DNA of 64,000 nucleotides from Mesorhizobium sp. B2-8-5 (GTDB taxonomy: Bacteria > Pseudomonadota > Alphaproteobacteria > Rhizobiales > Rhizobiaceae): NCBI RefSeq assembly GCF_006440675.2, contig NZ_CP083951.1, forward strand, positions 1,631,001 to 1,695,000, read 5' to 3'. Under the pieces are notes generated by a model, which saw nothing but the letters and a program-made list of their open reading frames with translations, had not been told where the DNA came from and did not search any database. Within the stretch, counting starts at the first letter, position 1; each line of letters opens with the position of its first letter. Positions 22,967 to 33,022 of this stretch are shown here, one piece after another. A program made the translations under genes and the position numbers.

Positions 22967-25699
22967 TCAGGCGAACGTGCCGTGGCAGTGCTTGTACTTC
23001 TTGCCGGAGCCGCAGGGGCAGAGCTCGTTGCGGCCGACCTTGCCCCAGCTCGCGGGGTTCTTCGGGTCGCGGTTTTCCGGCGCGACGACGGCGCTGGTGT
23101 CCTGACGCATAAGAAGCGCGGTCTCGCCGCCCAGGAAATCATCCTCGCCGGTGGAGCCGTCGATATGGCTGCCGAACATCTCGGGGGCTTCGGGCGGCGG
23201 CGCGTCCGCCGCCTGGCGCACCAGCTCGACGCGCATCAGCTGCGCGGTGACGGCCTGGCGCAGGTTGCCGAGCATGCCCTGGAACAGCTCGAAGGCCTCG
23301 CCCTTGTATTCCTGCAGCGGGTCGCGCTGGGCGTAACCGCGGAAGCCGACGACCGAACGCAGGTGGTCGAGATTGACGATGTGCTCGCGCCACAGATGGT
23401 CGAGCGTCTGCAGCACCACCGAACGTTCGACATAGTTCATCACGTCGGGGCCAAAGCGATCGGCGCGCTCCTTGGCGGCGGCGTCGGCCGCGGCCGCGAT
23501 GCGCTCGCGGATGTCGTCCTCGGCGATGCCCTCTTCCTTGACCCATTCCTCGATCGGCAGGTCGAGGTTGAGAAACTGCGCCGCTTCCTCCTTGAGGCCG
23601 GCGACGTTCCACTGCTCGGCATAGGCGTTTTCGGGGATGTTCTTGGCGACGATCTCCTCGATGACGCCCTCGCGCATCTCGGCGATCGTCTCCGACAGGC
23701 CTTCGCCGTCCATCAGCTCGATACGCTGCTCGAACACCACCTTGCGCTGGTCGTTCGAGACGTCGTCATATTTCAACAGGTTCTTGCGGATGTCGAAGTT
23801 GCGCGCCTCGACCTTCTTCTGCGCCTTCTCCAGCGCCTTGTTGATCCAGGGATGGATGATCGCCTCGTCTTCCTTGAGGCCGAGCTTCTGCAGCATGCCA
23901 TCCATGCGCTCGGAGCCGAAGATGCGCATCAGGTCGTCCTGCAGCGACAGGAAGAATTTTGACCGGCCGGGATCGCCCTGTCTTCCTGAACGACCTCTAA
24001 GCTGGTTGTCGATGCGGCGCGATTCGTGGCGTTCGGTGGCCAGAACGTAAAGGCCGCCGGCGGCCAGCGCCTTTTCCTTCAGGCGCTCGACGTCGTCGTT
24101 AATCTCTTTTTCCCGAGCCTCGCGCTCGGGTCCGGGCGGCATGTCGCCAAGCTCTTCGGCGATGCGCATCTCGGCGTTGCCGCCGAGCTTGATGTCAGTG
24201 CCGCGGCCGGCCATGTTGGTGGCGATGGTGATGGCGCCGGGCTTGCCGGCCTGGGCGACGATAGCCGCCTCGCGCTCATGGTGGCGCGCGTTCAGGACTT
24301 CGAAGTCCTTGAAGCCATCCTTGCGCAGGCGTTCGGCCAACTGCTCGGATTTCTCGATCGAGGTGGTGCCGACCAGCGTCGGCTGGCCTTTGGCGCTGGC
24401 CTCGCGGATTTCCTTGACGATCGCCTTGTACTTCTCTTCGACCGTACGGTAGACCTCGTCGTCCTCATCCTTGCGGATGACCGGCAGGTTGGTCGGGATC
24501 TCGGTGACCTCGAGGCCGTAAATGTTGCCGAACTCCTCGGCCTCGGTCAGCGCCGTGCCGGTCATGCCGGCAAGCTTCTTGTAGAGGCGGAAATAGTTCT
24601 GGAAGGTGACGGAGGCCAGCGTCTGGTTCTCCGGCTGGATCTGCACATGCTCCTTGGCCTCGAGTGCCTGGTGCAGGCCTTCGGAGTAGCGGCGGCCCGG
24701 CATCATGCGACCGGTGAACTCGTCGATGATGACGATCTCGCCATTGCGCACGATATAGTCGCGGTCCTTCTGGAACAGAAGATGCGCCTTCAGCGCATTG
24801 TTGACGTGATGGACGATGGCGACGTTCTCCACGTCGTAGAGCGACTCGCCTTTCAACAGGCCCGCGTCGCGCAGCATGTTTTCCAGCTTCTCGGTGCCGT
24901 CCTCGGTGAAGATCGTCGTCTTCTGCTTCTCGTCGACCTCGTAGTCGGCCGGGCCGAGCTTCAGCATGAAGGCGTCGATGGTGTTGTACATTTCCGAGCG
25001 GTCCTCGAGCGGACCGGAAATGATCAGCGGCGTGCGCGCTTCGTCGACCAGGATGGAATCGACTTCGTCGACGATGGCGTAGGCATGGCCGCGCTGCACC
25101 ATCTGCGAGCGCTCATACTTCATGTTGTCGCGCAGATAGTCGAAGCCGAGCTCGTTGTTGGTGGCATAGGTAACGTCGGAGGCGTAAGCCTCGCGGCGCT
25201 CGTCGTCGGAAAGGCCGTGGACGATGATGCCGACGGTCAGGCCGAGGAATTTATAGACGCGGCCCATCCATTCGGCGTCGCGGGTGGCGAGATAGTCGTT
25301 GACGGTGACGACATGGACGCCCTGGCCGGCAAGCGCATTGAGATAGACCGGCAGAGTGGCGACCAGCGTCTTGCCCTCGCCGGTGCGCATCTCGGCGATG
25401 CCGCCATTGTGAAGCACCATGCCGCCGATCAATTGTACGTCAAAGGGACGCATGCCAAGCACGCGGCGGGCCGCCTCGCGCACCGTGGCGAAGGCTGGAA
25501 CCAGCAGGTCGTCGAGCGCGGCGCCGTTGGCGAGATCCTGGCGGAATTTTTCAGTGCGGCCCGAGAGCTCGGCGTCGGAAAGCGCCCGCATCTCGTTTTC
25601 CATGGCGTTGATGGCTTCGACCCTGGGCCGGGTCGACTTGACACGGCGGTCGTTGGAAGAACCGAAAACCTTACGGGCGAGACCGCCGAGACTGACCAT
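22967..25699 (-). CDS. secA: Preprotein translocase ATPase SecA
   Basis: A 910-residue full-length SecA. The Walker A motif MRTGEGKT is at residues 104-111, followed by [20 protein letters not shown] (Walker B and DEAD-like region) and [10 protein letters not shown], then [18 protein letters not shown] in the second motor domain. The C-terminus ends in the zinc-binding [14 protein letters not shown], which contacts SecB and phospholipids. It drives protein export through SecYEG. The start is the ATG at 25699 with AAAGGA upstream; frame upstream of it lies in the divergent promoter region. A terminator follows at 22932-22955. Confidence 0.98.
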   Translation of the reverse strand: MVSLGGLARKVFGSSNDRRVKSTRPRVEAINAMENEMRALSDAELSGRTEKFRQDLANGAALDDLLVPAFATVREAARRVLGMRPFDVQLIGGMVLHNGGIAEMRTGEGKTLVATLPVYLNALAGQGVHVVTVNDYLATRDAEWMGRVYKFLGLTVGIIVHGLSDDERREAYASDVTYATNNELGFDYLRDNMKYERSQMVQRGHAYAIVDEVDSILVDEARTPLIISGPLEDRSEMYNTIDAFMLKLGPADYEVDEKQKTTIFTEDGTEKLENMLRDAGLLKGESLYDVENVAIVHHVNNALKAHLLFQKDRDYIVRNGEIVIIDEFTGRMMPGRRYSEGLHQALEAKEHVQIQPENQTLASVTFQNYFRLYKKLAGMTGTALTEAEEFGNIYGLEVTEIPTNLPVIRKDEDDEVYRTVEEKYKAIVKEIREASAKGQPTLVGTTSIEKSEQLAERLRKDGFKDFEVLNARHHEREAAIVAQAGKPGAITIATNMAGRGTDIKLGGNAEMRIAEELGDMPPGPEREAREKEINDDVERLKEKALAAGGLYVLATERHESRRIDNQLRGRSGRQGDPGRSKFFLSLQDDLMRIFGSERMDGMLQKLGLKEDEAIIHPWINKALEKAQKKVEARNFDIRKNLLKYDDVSNDQRKVVFEQRIELMDGEGLSETIAEMREGVIEEIVAKNIPENAYAEQWNVAGLKEEAAQFLNLDLPIEEWVKEEGIAEDDIRERIAAAADAAAKERADRFGPDVMNYVERSVVLQTLDHLWREHIVNLDHLRSVVGFRGYAQRDPLQEYKGEAFELFQGMLGNLRQAVTAQLMRVELVRQAADAPPPEAPEMFGSHIDGSTGEDDFLGGETALLMRQDTSAVVAPENRDPKNPASWGKVGRNELCPCGSGKKYKHCHGTFA

Positions 25700-25960
25700 C
25701 CAATGGTCCTTTCGATAGCAATTTAGCCGTTTGCGACAGGCGCCTGGCGGGCCCATCAAATCCGCGTGAATGCGGACAAACGCAAAAAGCGCCCGGAAAA
25801 CGGTTCTGGACGCCAAGTCGATGGACAGATAAGAGGGGGCTCAATCGATGTCAACGCCGCGTTAGCCCTATGGGCAGCGCCAAATTCCGCCACAATCCGA
25901 CTGATTTGGAACCCTTCCGCTCACGCGGTCCTTATTGGCAATCCCATTGGAGTTATCTTG

Positions 25961-26875
25961 ATGTCCCTGTCGTTCCGCCGCGCCTCGCTCGCCAGCCTCG
26001 GTCTGGTCTTCGGGCTCTCGGCTCTTAGCCTGTCGCCGCTGATGGCGCAGGAGACCAAGCCCGCCCAGGACGCCACAGCGCCGGCGGCGGCTCCGGTCGA
26101 TCCCAATGCTGTGGTCGCCACCGTCAATGGCGAGAAGCTGACCGAGGCCGATCTTCAACTCGCCGAAGGCGAACTGTCGCAACAGTTCGCGCAGATGCCG
26201 CCCGAACAGCGCCGCGCGGCTGCCCTTTCGGCCGCGATCGAAATCCGCGTCATGGCCAAGAAGGCGGTCGACAGCGGCCTCGACAAGGACGCCGACTTCC
26301 AGCGCCGCATGGCGTTCCTGCAGGCTCGCGCCCTGCATGGCGAGGTGGTCGAGAAGGAAGTGGTCGACAAGGTGACGGACGCAGAAGTGCGCGCCCGCTA
26401 CGACCAGGAGATCGCCAACACGCCGCCGGTCAACGAAATCCACGCCCGTCACATCCTCGTGAAGACGAAGGAAGAGGCCGAGGCGATCATCAAGCAGCTC
26501 GACGGCGGCGCCGACTTCCAGAAGCTCGCCAACGAACACACCAGCGATCCGAGCGGCAAGACCAGTGGCGGCGACCTCGGCTGGTTCGGCCCAGGGCAGA
26601 TGGTGCCGGAGTTCGACAAGGCGGCCTTCGCGCTCGACGTCGGCAAATATTCGAAGGAGCCGGTGCAGTCGCAGTTCGGCTGGCACGTCATCAAGGTCGA
26701 GGACAAGCGCGCCAAGCAGCCGCCGGCCTTCGACGACGTCAAGGATCAGGCCAAGCAGGCGGTGATCCGCGACAAGTATTTCGCCATGGTCAAGGAGCTG
26801 CGCGCGGCCGCCAAGGTCGAGATCCCGGACGAGAAGCTCAAGAAGGACATCGACACGCTGGAAGCCGGCAAGTAA
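25961..26875 (+). CDS. Periplasmic parvulin-type peptidyl-prolyl isomerase
   Basis: About 304 residues: a signal peptide (ASLGLVFGLSALSLSPLMA, cleaved near MAQ), a helical SurA-like N-domain (ATVNGEKLTEADLQLAEGEL) and a parvulin domain beginning HARHILVKTKEEAEAIIKQL with SGGDLGWFGPGQMVPEFDKA and FGWHVIKVEDKR. It helps fold exported proteins in the periplasm or outer membrane. The start at 25961 is chosen because the signal peptide begins there. It is divergent from secA (262 bp between), so export and folding genes share a control region. A terminator follows. Confidence 0.93.
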   Translation: MSLSFRRASLASLGLVFGLSALSLSPLMAQETKPAQDATAPAAAPVDPNAVVATVNGEKLTEADLQLAEGELSQQFAQMPPEQRRAAALSAAIEIRVMAKKAVDSGLDKDADFQRRMAFLQARALHGEVVEKEVVDKVTDAEVRARYDQEIANTPPVNEIHARHILVKTKEEAEAIIKQLDGGADFQKLANEHTSDPSGKTSGGDLGWFGPGQMVPEFDKAAFALDVGKYSKEPVQSQFGWHVIKVEDKRAKQPPAFDDVKDQAKQAVIRDKYFAMVKELRAAAKVEIPDEKLKKDIDTLEAGK

Positions 26876-26898
26876 TCCGCTTGCGGCTGGATAATTCT

Positions 26899-26924
26899 AA
26901 AAGGGCGCCTTCGGGCGCCCTTTC
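26899..26924. terminator. Bidirectional rho-independent terminator
   Basis: AAAGGGCGCC-ttcg-GGCGCCCTTT is a 10-bp stem with a UUCG tetraloop. A/T runs on both sides let it serve both the rightward parvulin gene (stop 26875) and the leftward TetR gene (stop 26936). Confidence 0.93.
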
Positions 26925-26935
26925 GCTTTCGGGGG

Positions 26936-27529
26936 TCAAGCGTTCATTATACCCCGCGTGATGTAGCGTATGGCGGCGCGGATCAGCGCGTCGTCCTCGT
27001 CGAGCCGTCCGGCCAGAAGATGCCGCCAGGCGAAGGAAGCGATCAGATCGGCGACGATCCCGGCATCGATATCGGCCGCCACCTCGCCCCGCGCCTTGGC
27101 GCGCTCGATCATCCGACCGGTATGGCTGCGGCGTCCTTTCGAATATTCTGCAAGGGCGGCCGCGGCTGTCTCGTCCGATTGCGCCTCCGCGATCAGCGAG
27201 CGGAAGATGTTGCCCGACGGGGTGTCGCGCCAATGCGCGAAAAGGTTCTGAAGGAAGCCGGCCAGATCGTCCTCGATGTTCCCGGTGTCGGGCGTCTCGA
27301 CGCGCTTCTGCCGCTGGTAGACCTCGATCAGCAGCGCCGCCTTGCTCGGCCACCAGCGATAGATGGTCGGCTTTCCCGCGCGCGCCCGCCGGGCGACGGC
27401 CTCGATCGAGAAGCCGGCATAGCCCGCTTCGCGCAACACCGCCTCGGCGGCCTTGACGATGGCATCGGCGCTCTCGGGATTGCGTTTCGCGCCGATCGAC
27501 TTGCGCCCGCGAGCGGCGGCTTCGTCCAT
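26936..27529 (-). CDS. TetR/AcrR family transcriptional regulator
   Basis: A 197-residue protein with an N-terminal HTH ([18 protein letters not shown], then [20 protein letters not shown] and [14 protein letters not shown]) and an all-helical ligand-binding C-domain (TetR_C-type, [15 protein letters not shown]). [14 protein letters not shown] is the usual TetR recognition helix. It has an AAGGAAG ribosome-binding site. The target is not adjacent: the divergent side leads to argJ. The ligand is unknown. Confidence 0.88.
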   Translation of the reverse strand: MDEAAARGRKSIGAKRNPESADAIVKAAEAVLREAGYAGFSIEAVARRARAGKPTIYRWWPSKAALLIEVYQRQKRVETPDTGNIEDDLAGFLQNLFAHWRDTPSGNIFRSLIAEAQSDETAAAALAEYSKGRRSHTGRMIERAKARGEVAADIDAGIVADLIASFAWRHLLAGRLDEDDALIRAAIRYITRGIMNA

Positions 27530-27717
27530 CGAGGTCTTCCTTAGCCAGTGAATCTGGCGCCGATCATATTGGCTTCGGCGACGAAACGAAACGACGCGTT
27601 TCCAACTGCCAAGCCGCCGGCCAGGCCGGGAAGGCGCGGCCAGAACGCCCCTTGCGCCGACGCGCGCTATCGGGCAAACCGGCCTTCCTTTCGCGTTCTT
27701 GCCGCTCCGGGGTTCCG

Positions 27718-28959
27718 ATGTCCGCTACGATTTCGCCGCTTGCACCGAAGAAATATCCAAAGATGCCGGTCATCGAGGGTGTGCGCATCGCGACCGCCGA
27801 AGCCGGCATCAAATACAAGAACAGAACCGACCTCTTGGCCATGGTCTTCGATCCGGGCACGGCTGTCGCCGGCGTGTTCACCAAGTCGAAATGCCCGTCG
27901 GCGCCGGTCGACTTCTGCCGTCAGAACCTGCCCGCCGGCAAGGCGCGCGTCCTGGTGGTCAATTCCGGCAACGCCAACGCCTTCACCGGCAAGAAGGGCA
28001 AGGCTTCGACCGCGCTGACCGGCGAGGCGGCGGCGAAGGCCGCCGGATGCTCGCAGAGCGAGGTTTTCCTGGCCTCGACCGGCGTCATCGGCGAGCCGCT
28101 CGACACCACCAAATTCAGCCATCTGCTCGCCGGCCTGGCCAAGGACGGCAAGCCGGATCTGTGGACCGAGGCGGCCAAGGCGATCATGACCACGGATACC
28201 TATCCGAAGGTGGCGACGGCGACGGTCAAGCTCGGCGACGCCGACGTCACCATCAACGGCATCGCCAAGGGCGCCGGCATGATCGCGCCCGACATGGCGA
28301 CGATGCTTTCCTTCATCGCCACCGACGCGCCGATCGCCGCCCCCGCACTGCAGGACCTGCTTTCGCGCGGCACGGCCAAGACCTTCAATGCGGTGACCGT
28401 CGACAGCGACACCTCGACCAGCGATACGCTGCTCATCTTCGCCACCGGCAAGGCCGCCGCCCGCGGCGCGCCGGCGATCAGCGATCCCAAGGATGCGCGG
28501 CTTGGCGCCTTCCGCCGGGCGCTCGGCAAGGTGCTGAAGTCGCTGGCGCTGCAGGTAGTGCGCGACGGCGAGGGCGCGCGCAAGCAGGTCGAGGTCACGG
28601 TCACCGGCGCGAAGTCCGCCCGCTCGGCCAAGCGCATCGCGCTTTCGATCGCCAATTCGCCGCTGGTCAAGACGGCCGTCGCCGGCGAGGACGCCAATTG
28701 GGGCCGCGTCGTCATGGCGGTCGGCAAGGCAGGCGAACCGGCCGACCGCGACCGGCTGTCGATCTGGTTCGGCGACAATCGGCTCGCGCATGAGGGCGAA
28801 CGCGATCCGACCTATTCGGAGGAAGCGACCTCGGCCTATATGAAGCGCGACGATATCCGCATTCGCGCCGATCTCGGCATCGGCCGCGGCAAGGCGACGG
28901 TGTGGACCTGCGACCTCACCAAGGAATATGTCGCCATCAATGGCGATTATCGGAGCTGA
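27718..28959 (+). CDS. argJ: Bifunctional ornithine acetyltransferase / N-acetylglutamate synthase
   Basis: A 413-residue ArgJ proenzyme. The self-cleavage site is in [14 protein letters not shown], where T195 becomes the N-terminal nucleophile of the beta chain. [13 protein letters not shown] and [17 protein letters not shown] are conserved substrate-binding segments, and the C-terminal [11 protein letters not shown] is typical. It recycles acetyl groups in arginine biosynthesis (acetylornithine plus glutamate). The ATG at 27718 is chosen over the longer frame from 27652. The following GNAT gene overlaps its stop (TGATG), and mutT follows by ATGA, forming a three-gene operon. Confidence 0.96.
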   Translation: MSATISPLAPKKYPKMPVIEGVRIATAEAGIKYKNRTDLLAMVFDPGTAVAGVFTKSKCPSAPVDFCRQNLPAGKARVLVVNSGNANAFTGKKGKASTALTGEAAAKAAGCSQSEVFLASTGVIGEPLDTTKFSHLLAGLAKDGKPDLWTEAAKAIMTTDTYPKVATATVKLGDADVTINGIAKGAGMIAPDMATMLSFIATDAPIAAPALQDLLSRGTAKTFNAVTVDSDTSTSDTLLIFATGKAAARGAPAISDPKDARLGAFRRALGKVLKSLALQVVRDGEGARKQVEVTVTGAKSARSAKRIALSIANSPLVKTAVAGEDANWGRVVMAVGKAGEPADRDRLSIWFGDNRLAHEGERDPTYSEEATSAYMKRDDIRIRADLGIGRGKATVWTCDLTKEYVAINGDYRS

Positions 28960-29738
28960 TGGCGCCGGTGTCCGGGCATCCGGCAAGCGTGTTGGCGGTC
29001 GTGCGCCGCTACGAGGCGGCGGGCTTTCGCGCCTGGCCGGCGGCCGCCGTCCTTTATGACGGGACCTGGGTGGTACGGCTCACGGCAGGACACCCCGCCA
29101 AGCGCCTGAACTCGGTCAATCCGCTCGATCCGGGCGACACGCACGCCATCGAAGAGCGCATCGGCCGCGCCGCGCGGCGCTTCGACGCCTATGGCCGGCC
29201 GCTGACCTTTCGCATGTCGCCGCTGTCGGGACGGGTTCTGTCCACGCATCTCGACAAGGCCGGCTGGAACAGGTTCGACGAATCCCTGGTCATGCGGCTG
29301 CCGCTGAAGGAGGTCGGGCTCGGCGCGGCCATGGACCAGATTCCGCTCAAGGACATCAGCCGCTTCATCGGCGCGTCGCTGAGGACGAGCGGCTCGGACG
29401 CCTCGCTGCGGCCCGGCCTGTCCGAGGTCATCGGCGCGATCCAGCCGGAAGCGGGGCTGTTCGCGCTCGAGGAGGGCAACGAGCCGGTGGCGACGCTGAT
29501 CTGCGTGCATGACGGCGATCTCGCGGGTCTGTTCGAGGTTGCCACCGAAGAATCGGCGCGCAAGAAGGGCCATGGCCGCAATCTCATCCTGTCGGCGCTG
29601 AAATGGGCCCGGCTGCGCGGCGCGCGCGAAGCCTGGCTGCAGGTCGAGGCCAGCAACGAACCGGCGCTCTCGCTCTACCGGTCGCTCGGCTTCGACGAAG
29701 TCTATCGCTACCATTATCGACGGCCGCCGGGCGCATGA
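28959..29738 (+). CDS. GNAT family N-acetyltransferase
   Basis: About 259 residues. The C-terminal half holds the GNAT fold: LAGLFEVATEESARKKGHGR (motif A, acetyl-CoA loop), ILSALKWARLRGAREAWLQV and NEPALSLYRSLGFDEVYRYH (motif B). The N-terminal half is a less conserved domain with GTWVVRLTAGHPAKRLNSVN. It is translationally coupled to argJ upstream (TGATG) and mutT downstream (ATGA), an arrangement conserved in rhizobia. The substrate is unknown; the link to argJ does not by itself prove a role in arginine metabolism. Confidence 0.87.
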   Translation: MAPVSGHPASVLAVVRRYEAAGFRAWPAAAVLYDGTWVVRLTAGHPAKRLNSVNPLDPGDTHAIEERIGRAARRFDAYGRPLTFRMSPLSGRVLSTHLDKAGWNRFDESLVMRLPLKEVGLGAAMDQIPLKDISRFIGASLRTSGSDASLRPGLSEVIGAIQPEAGLFALEEGNEPVATLICVHDGDLAGLFEVATEESARKKGHGRNLILSALKWARLRGAREAWLQVEASNEPALSLYRSLGFDEVYRYHYRRPPGA

Positions 29739-30157
29739 GCGAGAGCAAGCCAACCGGAAAGCGTCTGCTGCTGGTCGCCGCCTGCGCGCTGGTCGACACC
29801 GACCGGCGCGTGCTCCTGGCGCAGCGTCCGGAAGGAAAGCAGCTTGCCGGCCTGTGGGAGTTTCCAGGCGGCAAGGTCGAGCCCGGCGAGACGCCGGAGG
29901 AATGCCTGGTGCGCGAATTGCATGAGGAGCTCGGCATCGAGACGGAGATCCCGTGCCTGGCGCCGCTCACCTTCGCCAGCCACTCCTATGACGATTTCCA
30001 TCTCCTGATGCCGCTTTATGTCTGCCGCCGCTTCCGCGGGATCGCGCAGCCTAAAGAAGGGCAGGGACTCAAATGGGTCAGGCCCCGGCAGATGCGCGAC
30101 TATCCGATGCCGCCGGCCGACGCGCCGCTGATCCAGTTCCTCATCGACCTTCTGTAG
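29735..30157 (+). CDS. mutT: 8-oxo-dGTP diphosphatase (Nudix)
   Basis: A 140-residue MutT-type Nudix hydrolase. The Nudix box GGKVEPGETPEECLVRELHE continuing to ELGI has every catalytic glutamate. GKQLAGLWEFPGG before it is the MutT hallmark, and WVRPRQMRDYPMPPADAPLI at the end is typical. It cleans 8-oxo-dGTP from the nucleotide pool. The start codon overlaps the GNAT stop as ATGA. It is the last gene of the argJ operon; a palindromic repeat follows. Confidence 0.94.
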   Translation: MSESKPTGKRLLLVAACALVDTDRRVLLAQRPEGKQLAGLWEFPGGKVEPGETPEECLVRELHEELGIETEIPCLAPLTFASHSYDDFHLLMPLYVCRRFRGIAQPKEGQGLKWVRPRQMRDYPMPPADAPLIQFLIDLL

Positions 30158-30178
30158 TTTCGCGGTTTGCCCTTGCGA

Positions 30179-30238
30179 CAGCTCACCGTTTCCTGGAGAC
30201 GGTGAATGTTCCGCACGTTTCCCGGGAGCTGCTTTAGC
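30179..30238. repeat. Short dispersed palindromic repeat (variant)
   Basis: CAGCTCACCG begins the unit, CACCGTTTCctggaGACGGTG forms an inner hairpin, and GTTCCGCACGTTTCCCGGGAGCTG closes it before CTTTAGC. The arrangement (arm, ...CCGCAC-TTT..., arm, T/CTAG) matches the repeats at 12183 and 40510, with diverged arms. Confidence 0.6.
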
Positions 30239-30325
30239 CAGCGTTAATGGAAGATTTATCTCGATGTGAAAAATTGCACGAGGCCGTTTCGCGCGGCGAT
30301 ATCGTCGATGACTGGGAAACACGGC

Positions 30326-30646
30326 ATGAGCCTCGAAAGAGACTGGGACTCGATCCGGCCCGACCGCGGCTTCCGCGCGGTGGACGCCGGCATGGGCATC
30401 CTGCGGATCACGCTTCTCTTCGGCTCGGCCGCGGTGGCGCTGGCGCTGATCGCAACGCCTTTCCTGGACAGCCAGACCCGGCCGCAGAGCGCTCGCGACG
30501 GCTTTCCCGGCGGGCTCGACATGACGGCGACCGGATCGATCGGTCATCGCCCCAATACATATACGCTGCGCCGCAGCGTGCTGCAGCCTTTGCCCAGTTC
30601 AATCTGCGTCATCCGCAATGACGGCAGCCGCAGCGGCGAGTGCTGA
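30326..30646 (+). CDS. Single-helix membrane-anchored small protein
   Basis: About 106 residues from the ATG at 30326. A polar N-terminus (SLERDWDSIRPDRGFRAVDA) is followed by one membrane helix (ILRITLLFGSAAVALALIAT) and a C-terminal, probably periplasmic, tail with two cysteines. No known domain is evident. Short anchored proteins like this are common beside pilin genes in rhizobia; the flp pilin gene follows 105 bp downstream, but no functional link is shown. Confidence 0.6.
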   Translation: MSLERDWDSIRPDRGFRAVDAGMGILRITLLFGSAAVALALIATPFLDSQTRPQSARDGFPGGLDMTATGSIGHRPNTYTLRRSVLQPLPSSICVIRNDGSRSGEC

Positions 30647-30751
30647 CTTGGTTAATGATTTCGCGGCACGGCGGCGTTTCACTCGCTGTTAAGCTTTTGC
30701 CGTTAACCTTTCTTAACGGGTAAGACATTAGAGTTTCTGCATGAGGGATCG

Positions 30752-30937
30752 ATGATCATGAAAAACCTGCTGCAGCAATTCATTAAAGATGAAACGGGCG
30801 CCACGGCCGTCGAATATGGCCTGATCGTCGTGGTTTTGTCGCTCGCCATCATCGCCGGGGTCAAACAGGCGGCCGATGGCCTCGTATGGCTGTTCACCGA
30901 CAACAACAGCAAGCTGGCCAACGCCTTCGCTCACTGA
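30752..30937 (+). CDS. flp: Flp/Fap-type pilin
   Basis: A 61-residue class IVb pilin precursor. The prepilin peptidase site and pilin signature read GATAVEYGLIVVVLSLAIIA, where glutamate and tyrosine follow the cleavage point and lead into the hydrophobic assembly helix. The short C-terminal part is polar. Assembled Flp pili mediate tight adherence. No cpa/tad assembly genes lie in the window, so this is an isolated pilin gene depending on machinery elsewhere. ATGs at 30752 and 30758 are both possible, with GAGGG upstream. Confidence 0.93.
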   Translation: MIMKNLLQQFIKDETGATAVEYGLIVVVLSLAIIAGVKQAADGLVWLFTDNNSKLANAFAH

Positions 30938-30949
30938 CGACGGGTGCGC

Positions 30950-31822
30950 TCAAATCTTAGGCGGGTTCTCCAGGACAGCCTTTAGCGAGACCTTGGCCGA
31001 TCCGGGTCTGAGCGGTTTTTGCTGCGAGGCGTCTGGCGCCCAGCCGGACATCCAAACAATCGAAAAACTTGCGCGGATACGGCCGTCCGGATCCGAGAAT
31101 CGCTCGGCATAGATTTCGGCCGCGCGGGCAAACAGGCGTCTGCCGGCCGACCGGCGGCTGCGATCGATGAGCACGTTGGTTTCGCCCATGGCGCGGAGAT
31201 CGGCCGCGAGATCGAACAGCGTATCGTAGCGCACCGCGACCGTTTCGACATCGGCGACCGGCAATGCCAGGCCGGCGCGCTGCAGCAGCGCGCCCGCGTC
31301 GCGCACGTCGGTGAAAGGAAGGATGCGCGGGCTCGCGCCGCCGTAAAGCTCCGTCTCGGCCGCAAGCATGCTTTCGCGTAGTTCCGCCAATGTGCCCGTG
31401 CCGGTAAGAGCGCCGAGGAACAGCCCGTCCGGTCTCAGTGCCCGGCGGATTTGCGCGAGCACGCCGGGAATGTCGTTCACGGCGTGCAGCGAGAGCAGGG
31501 AGACAGCGAGGTCGAGGCTGCCTTCCTCGAACGGCACGGTCTCCGGCGGCGCCACCAGGCCGGGGCCGCCGGCCAGAAGCGCTTCGTCCATCTCGACGCG
31601 TACGACCTCGCCGACCTTGCCGCTGCCGGCGAGCACGTCCGCCGCCGCCGACGTCTGACAAAACAGCGCGGCCGCCTTGCCGAAGCGGCGTTCGACGGCA
31701 CCCAGCCGGTCGGCAAGGTCTTCCGCGGCGCGCCGCATCAGGAAATCGGCGCCTTCGACGGGGCGGGCGAGAGCCCTGCGCTTGCGCGCGAGCCAGAGCT
31801 CGGTGTCGATCAAGGGCTGCAA
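30950..31822 (-). CDS. SAM-dependent methyltransferase (BioC/NDUFAF5-like)
   Basis: About 290 residues from a TTG at 31822. The class I fold is visible: FEEGSLDLAVSLLSLHAVND (motif post-I to II), LAQIRRALRPDGLFLGALTG (motif III) and a C-terminal helical part. The same architecture occurs in BioC and in the mitochondrial complex I hydroxylase NDUFAF5, whose alphaproteobacterial relatives are often annotated this way. Motif I is weak, so the role is uncertain. It is divergent from comF with 63 bp between starts, as in other rhizobia. Confidence 0.82.
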   Translation of the reverse strand: MQPLIDTELWLARKRRALARPVEGADFLMRRAAEDLADRLGAVERRFGKAAALFCQTSAAADVLAGSGKVGEVVRVEMDEALLAGGPGLVAPPETVPFEEGSLDLAVSLLSLHAVNDIPGVLAQIRRALRPDGLFLGALTGTGTLAELRESMLAAETELYGGASPRILPFTDVRDAGALLQRAGLALPVADVETVAVRYDTLFDLAADLRAMGETNVLIDRSRRSAGRRLFARAAEIYAERFSDPDGRIRASFSIVWMSGWAPDASQQKPLRPGSAKVSLKAVLENPPKI

Positions 31823-31885
31823 CGAAAAGCTTCCTGTTGTCCGCGCGTGCCGGAGTGGTGTTAAGGTGCGCCGGGTTCCAATCAC

Positions 31886-32686
31886 GTGGCCGATCCGGTG
31901 CACAAGATCAAGACCATAGCGGTCCAGGATATGGCCCGGCAGGCACTGGCCTGGCCGGCGCGCCTGTTGTTTCCGCCGGTTTGCGCCGGCTGCCGTCGCC
32001 ATGTGTCGCAGCCTGGCGTGCTGTGCGGCGCCTGCTGGCCGAAGCTGAGGCTGCTGGAGAAGCCCTGGTGCCCGGTGATGGGCACGCCCTTCACCCACGA
32101 CATGGGCGAGGGGTTTCTGTCCGCCGAGGCGATCGCCGATCCTCCGCCCTTCGAGAGGGCGCGGGCGGCCGTCGTCTATTCAGGCGTCGCGCGGCAGATG
32201 GTGCAGGGGCTGAAATATCAGGATCGAACCGACCTCGCGCCGTGGATGGCGAACTGGATGATGCGCGCCGGCGCGGAGCTGGCCGCGGAGGCCGACCTGG
32301 TCGTGCCGGTGCCGTTGCACTGGCGGCGCTTCTTCCGGCGCCAATTCAACCAGTCGGCAGAGCTCGGACGGGCCGTTGCAAAGCTCGGCGGGCTGCCCTT
32401 CTCGCCATCCGCGATCAGGCGCGTGAAGCTGACGCGCCAGCAGGTCGGGCTCGAACGGCACGAGCGCGAGGAGAATGTGCGCGCCGCCTTTCGCGTCCCG
32501 CCGGAAGCCGAAATCGAGATAGCCGGGCGCCGGGTGCTCGTGGTCGACGATGTTTACACCACCGGCGCAACGGTGCGGGCGGTCGCCAAGGCGCTGAAGA
32601 GGGGTGGCGCCGGAGCCGTCGACATCCTTACTTTCGCCCGCGTCCTGCCTGGGGACTTTCGGCCCGATGAGTCCGCGACTATATAG
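31886..32686 (+). CDS. ComF family phosphoribosyltransferase-like protein
   Basis: A 266-residue protein with an N-terminal zinc-ribbon-like segment (CAGCRRHVSQPGVLCGACW) and a C-terminal PRT domain, whose signature is VLVVDDVYTTGATVRAVAKA. Competence protein ComF (GntX in enteric bacteria) has this layout and is implicated in DNA uptake. It starts at a GTG at 31886. It leads a set of four rightward genes (comF, glutaredoxin, amidase, DUF1178) conserved in Rhizobiales. Confidence 0.9.
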   Translation: MADPVHKIKTIAVQDMARQALAWPARLLFPPVCAGCRRHVSQPGVLCGACWPKLRLLEKPWCPVMGTPFTHDMGEGFLSAEAIADPPPFERARAAVVYSGVARQMVQGLKYQDRTDLAPWMANWMMRAGAELAAEADLVVPVPLHWRRFFRRQFNQSAELGRAVAKLGGLPFSPSAIRRVKLTRQQVGLERHEREENVRAAFRVPPEAEIEIAGRRVLVVDDVYTTGATVRAVAKALKRGGAGAVDILTFARVLPGDFRPDESATI

Positions 32687-32756
32687 GTTTTAATTGTTGT
32701 TTGCCGCATGTCGCTTTCGTACCTCTCTGGACGGCATGCATGAGGACTGCCGGCCA

Positions 32757-33020
32757 ATGGCTGATGTGACGATCTACACCCGCATGATGTGCGGCTACTG
32801 CAACGCCGCCAAGCGGCTGCTCGACCGCAAGGGGGTAGCCTATACCGAGCACGACGCCTCGTTCTCGCCGGAGCTGCGCCAGGAAATGATTTCCAAGGCG
32901 CATGGGCGAGCCACCTTTCCGCAGATTTTCATCGGCGACACGCATGTCGGCGGTTGCGACGACCTCCACGATCTGGAGTCGCGGGGCCGGCTGGACGCGA
33001 TGCTCGCCAACGGGAGATGA
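32757..33020 (+). CDS. grxC: Glutaredoxin 3
   Basis: An 87-residue dithiol glutaredoxin with the active site CGYC in YTRMMCGYCNAAKRLL, the cis-proline segment ATFPQIFIGD, and GGCDDLHDLE for glutathione binding. It reduces disulfides and glutathione adducts in the cytosol, and is the usual donor for glutaredoxin-linked ArsC, though the ars islet is 22 kb away. Its stop overlaps the first ATG of the next gene (ATGA). The ATG at 32757 is chosen because the fold starts there. Confidence 0.95.
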   Translation: MADVTIYTRMMCGYCNAAKRLLDRKGVAYTEHDASFSPELRQEMISKAHGRATFPQIFIGDTHVGGCDDLHDLESRGRLDAMLANGR

Positions 33021-33022
33021 CC

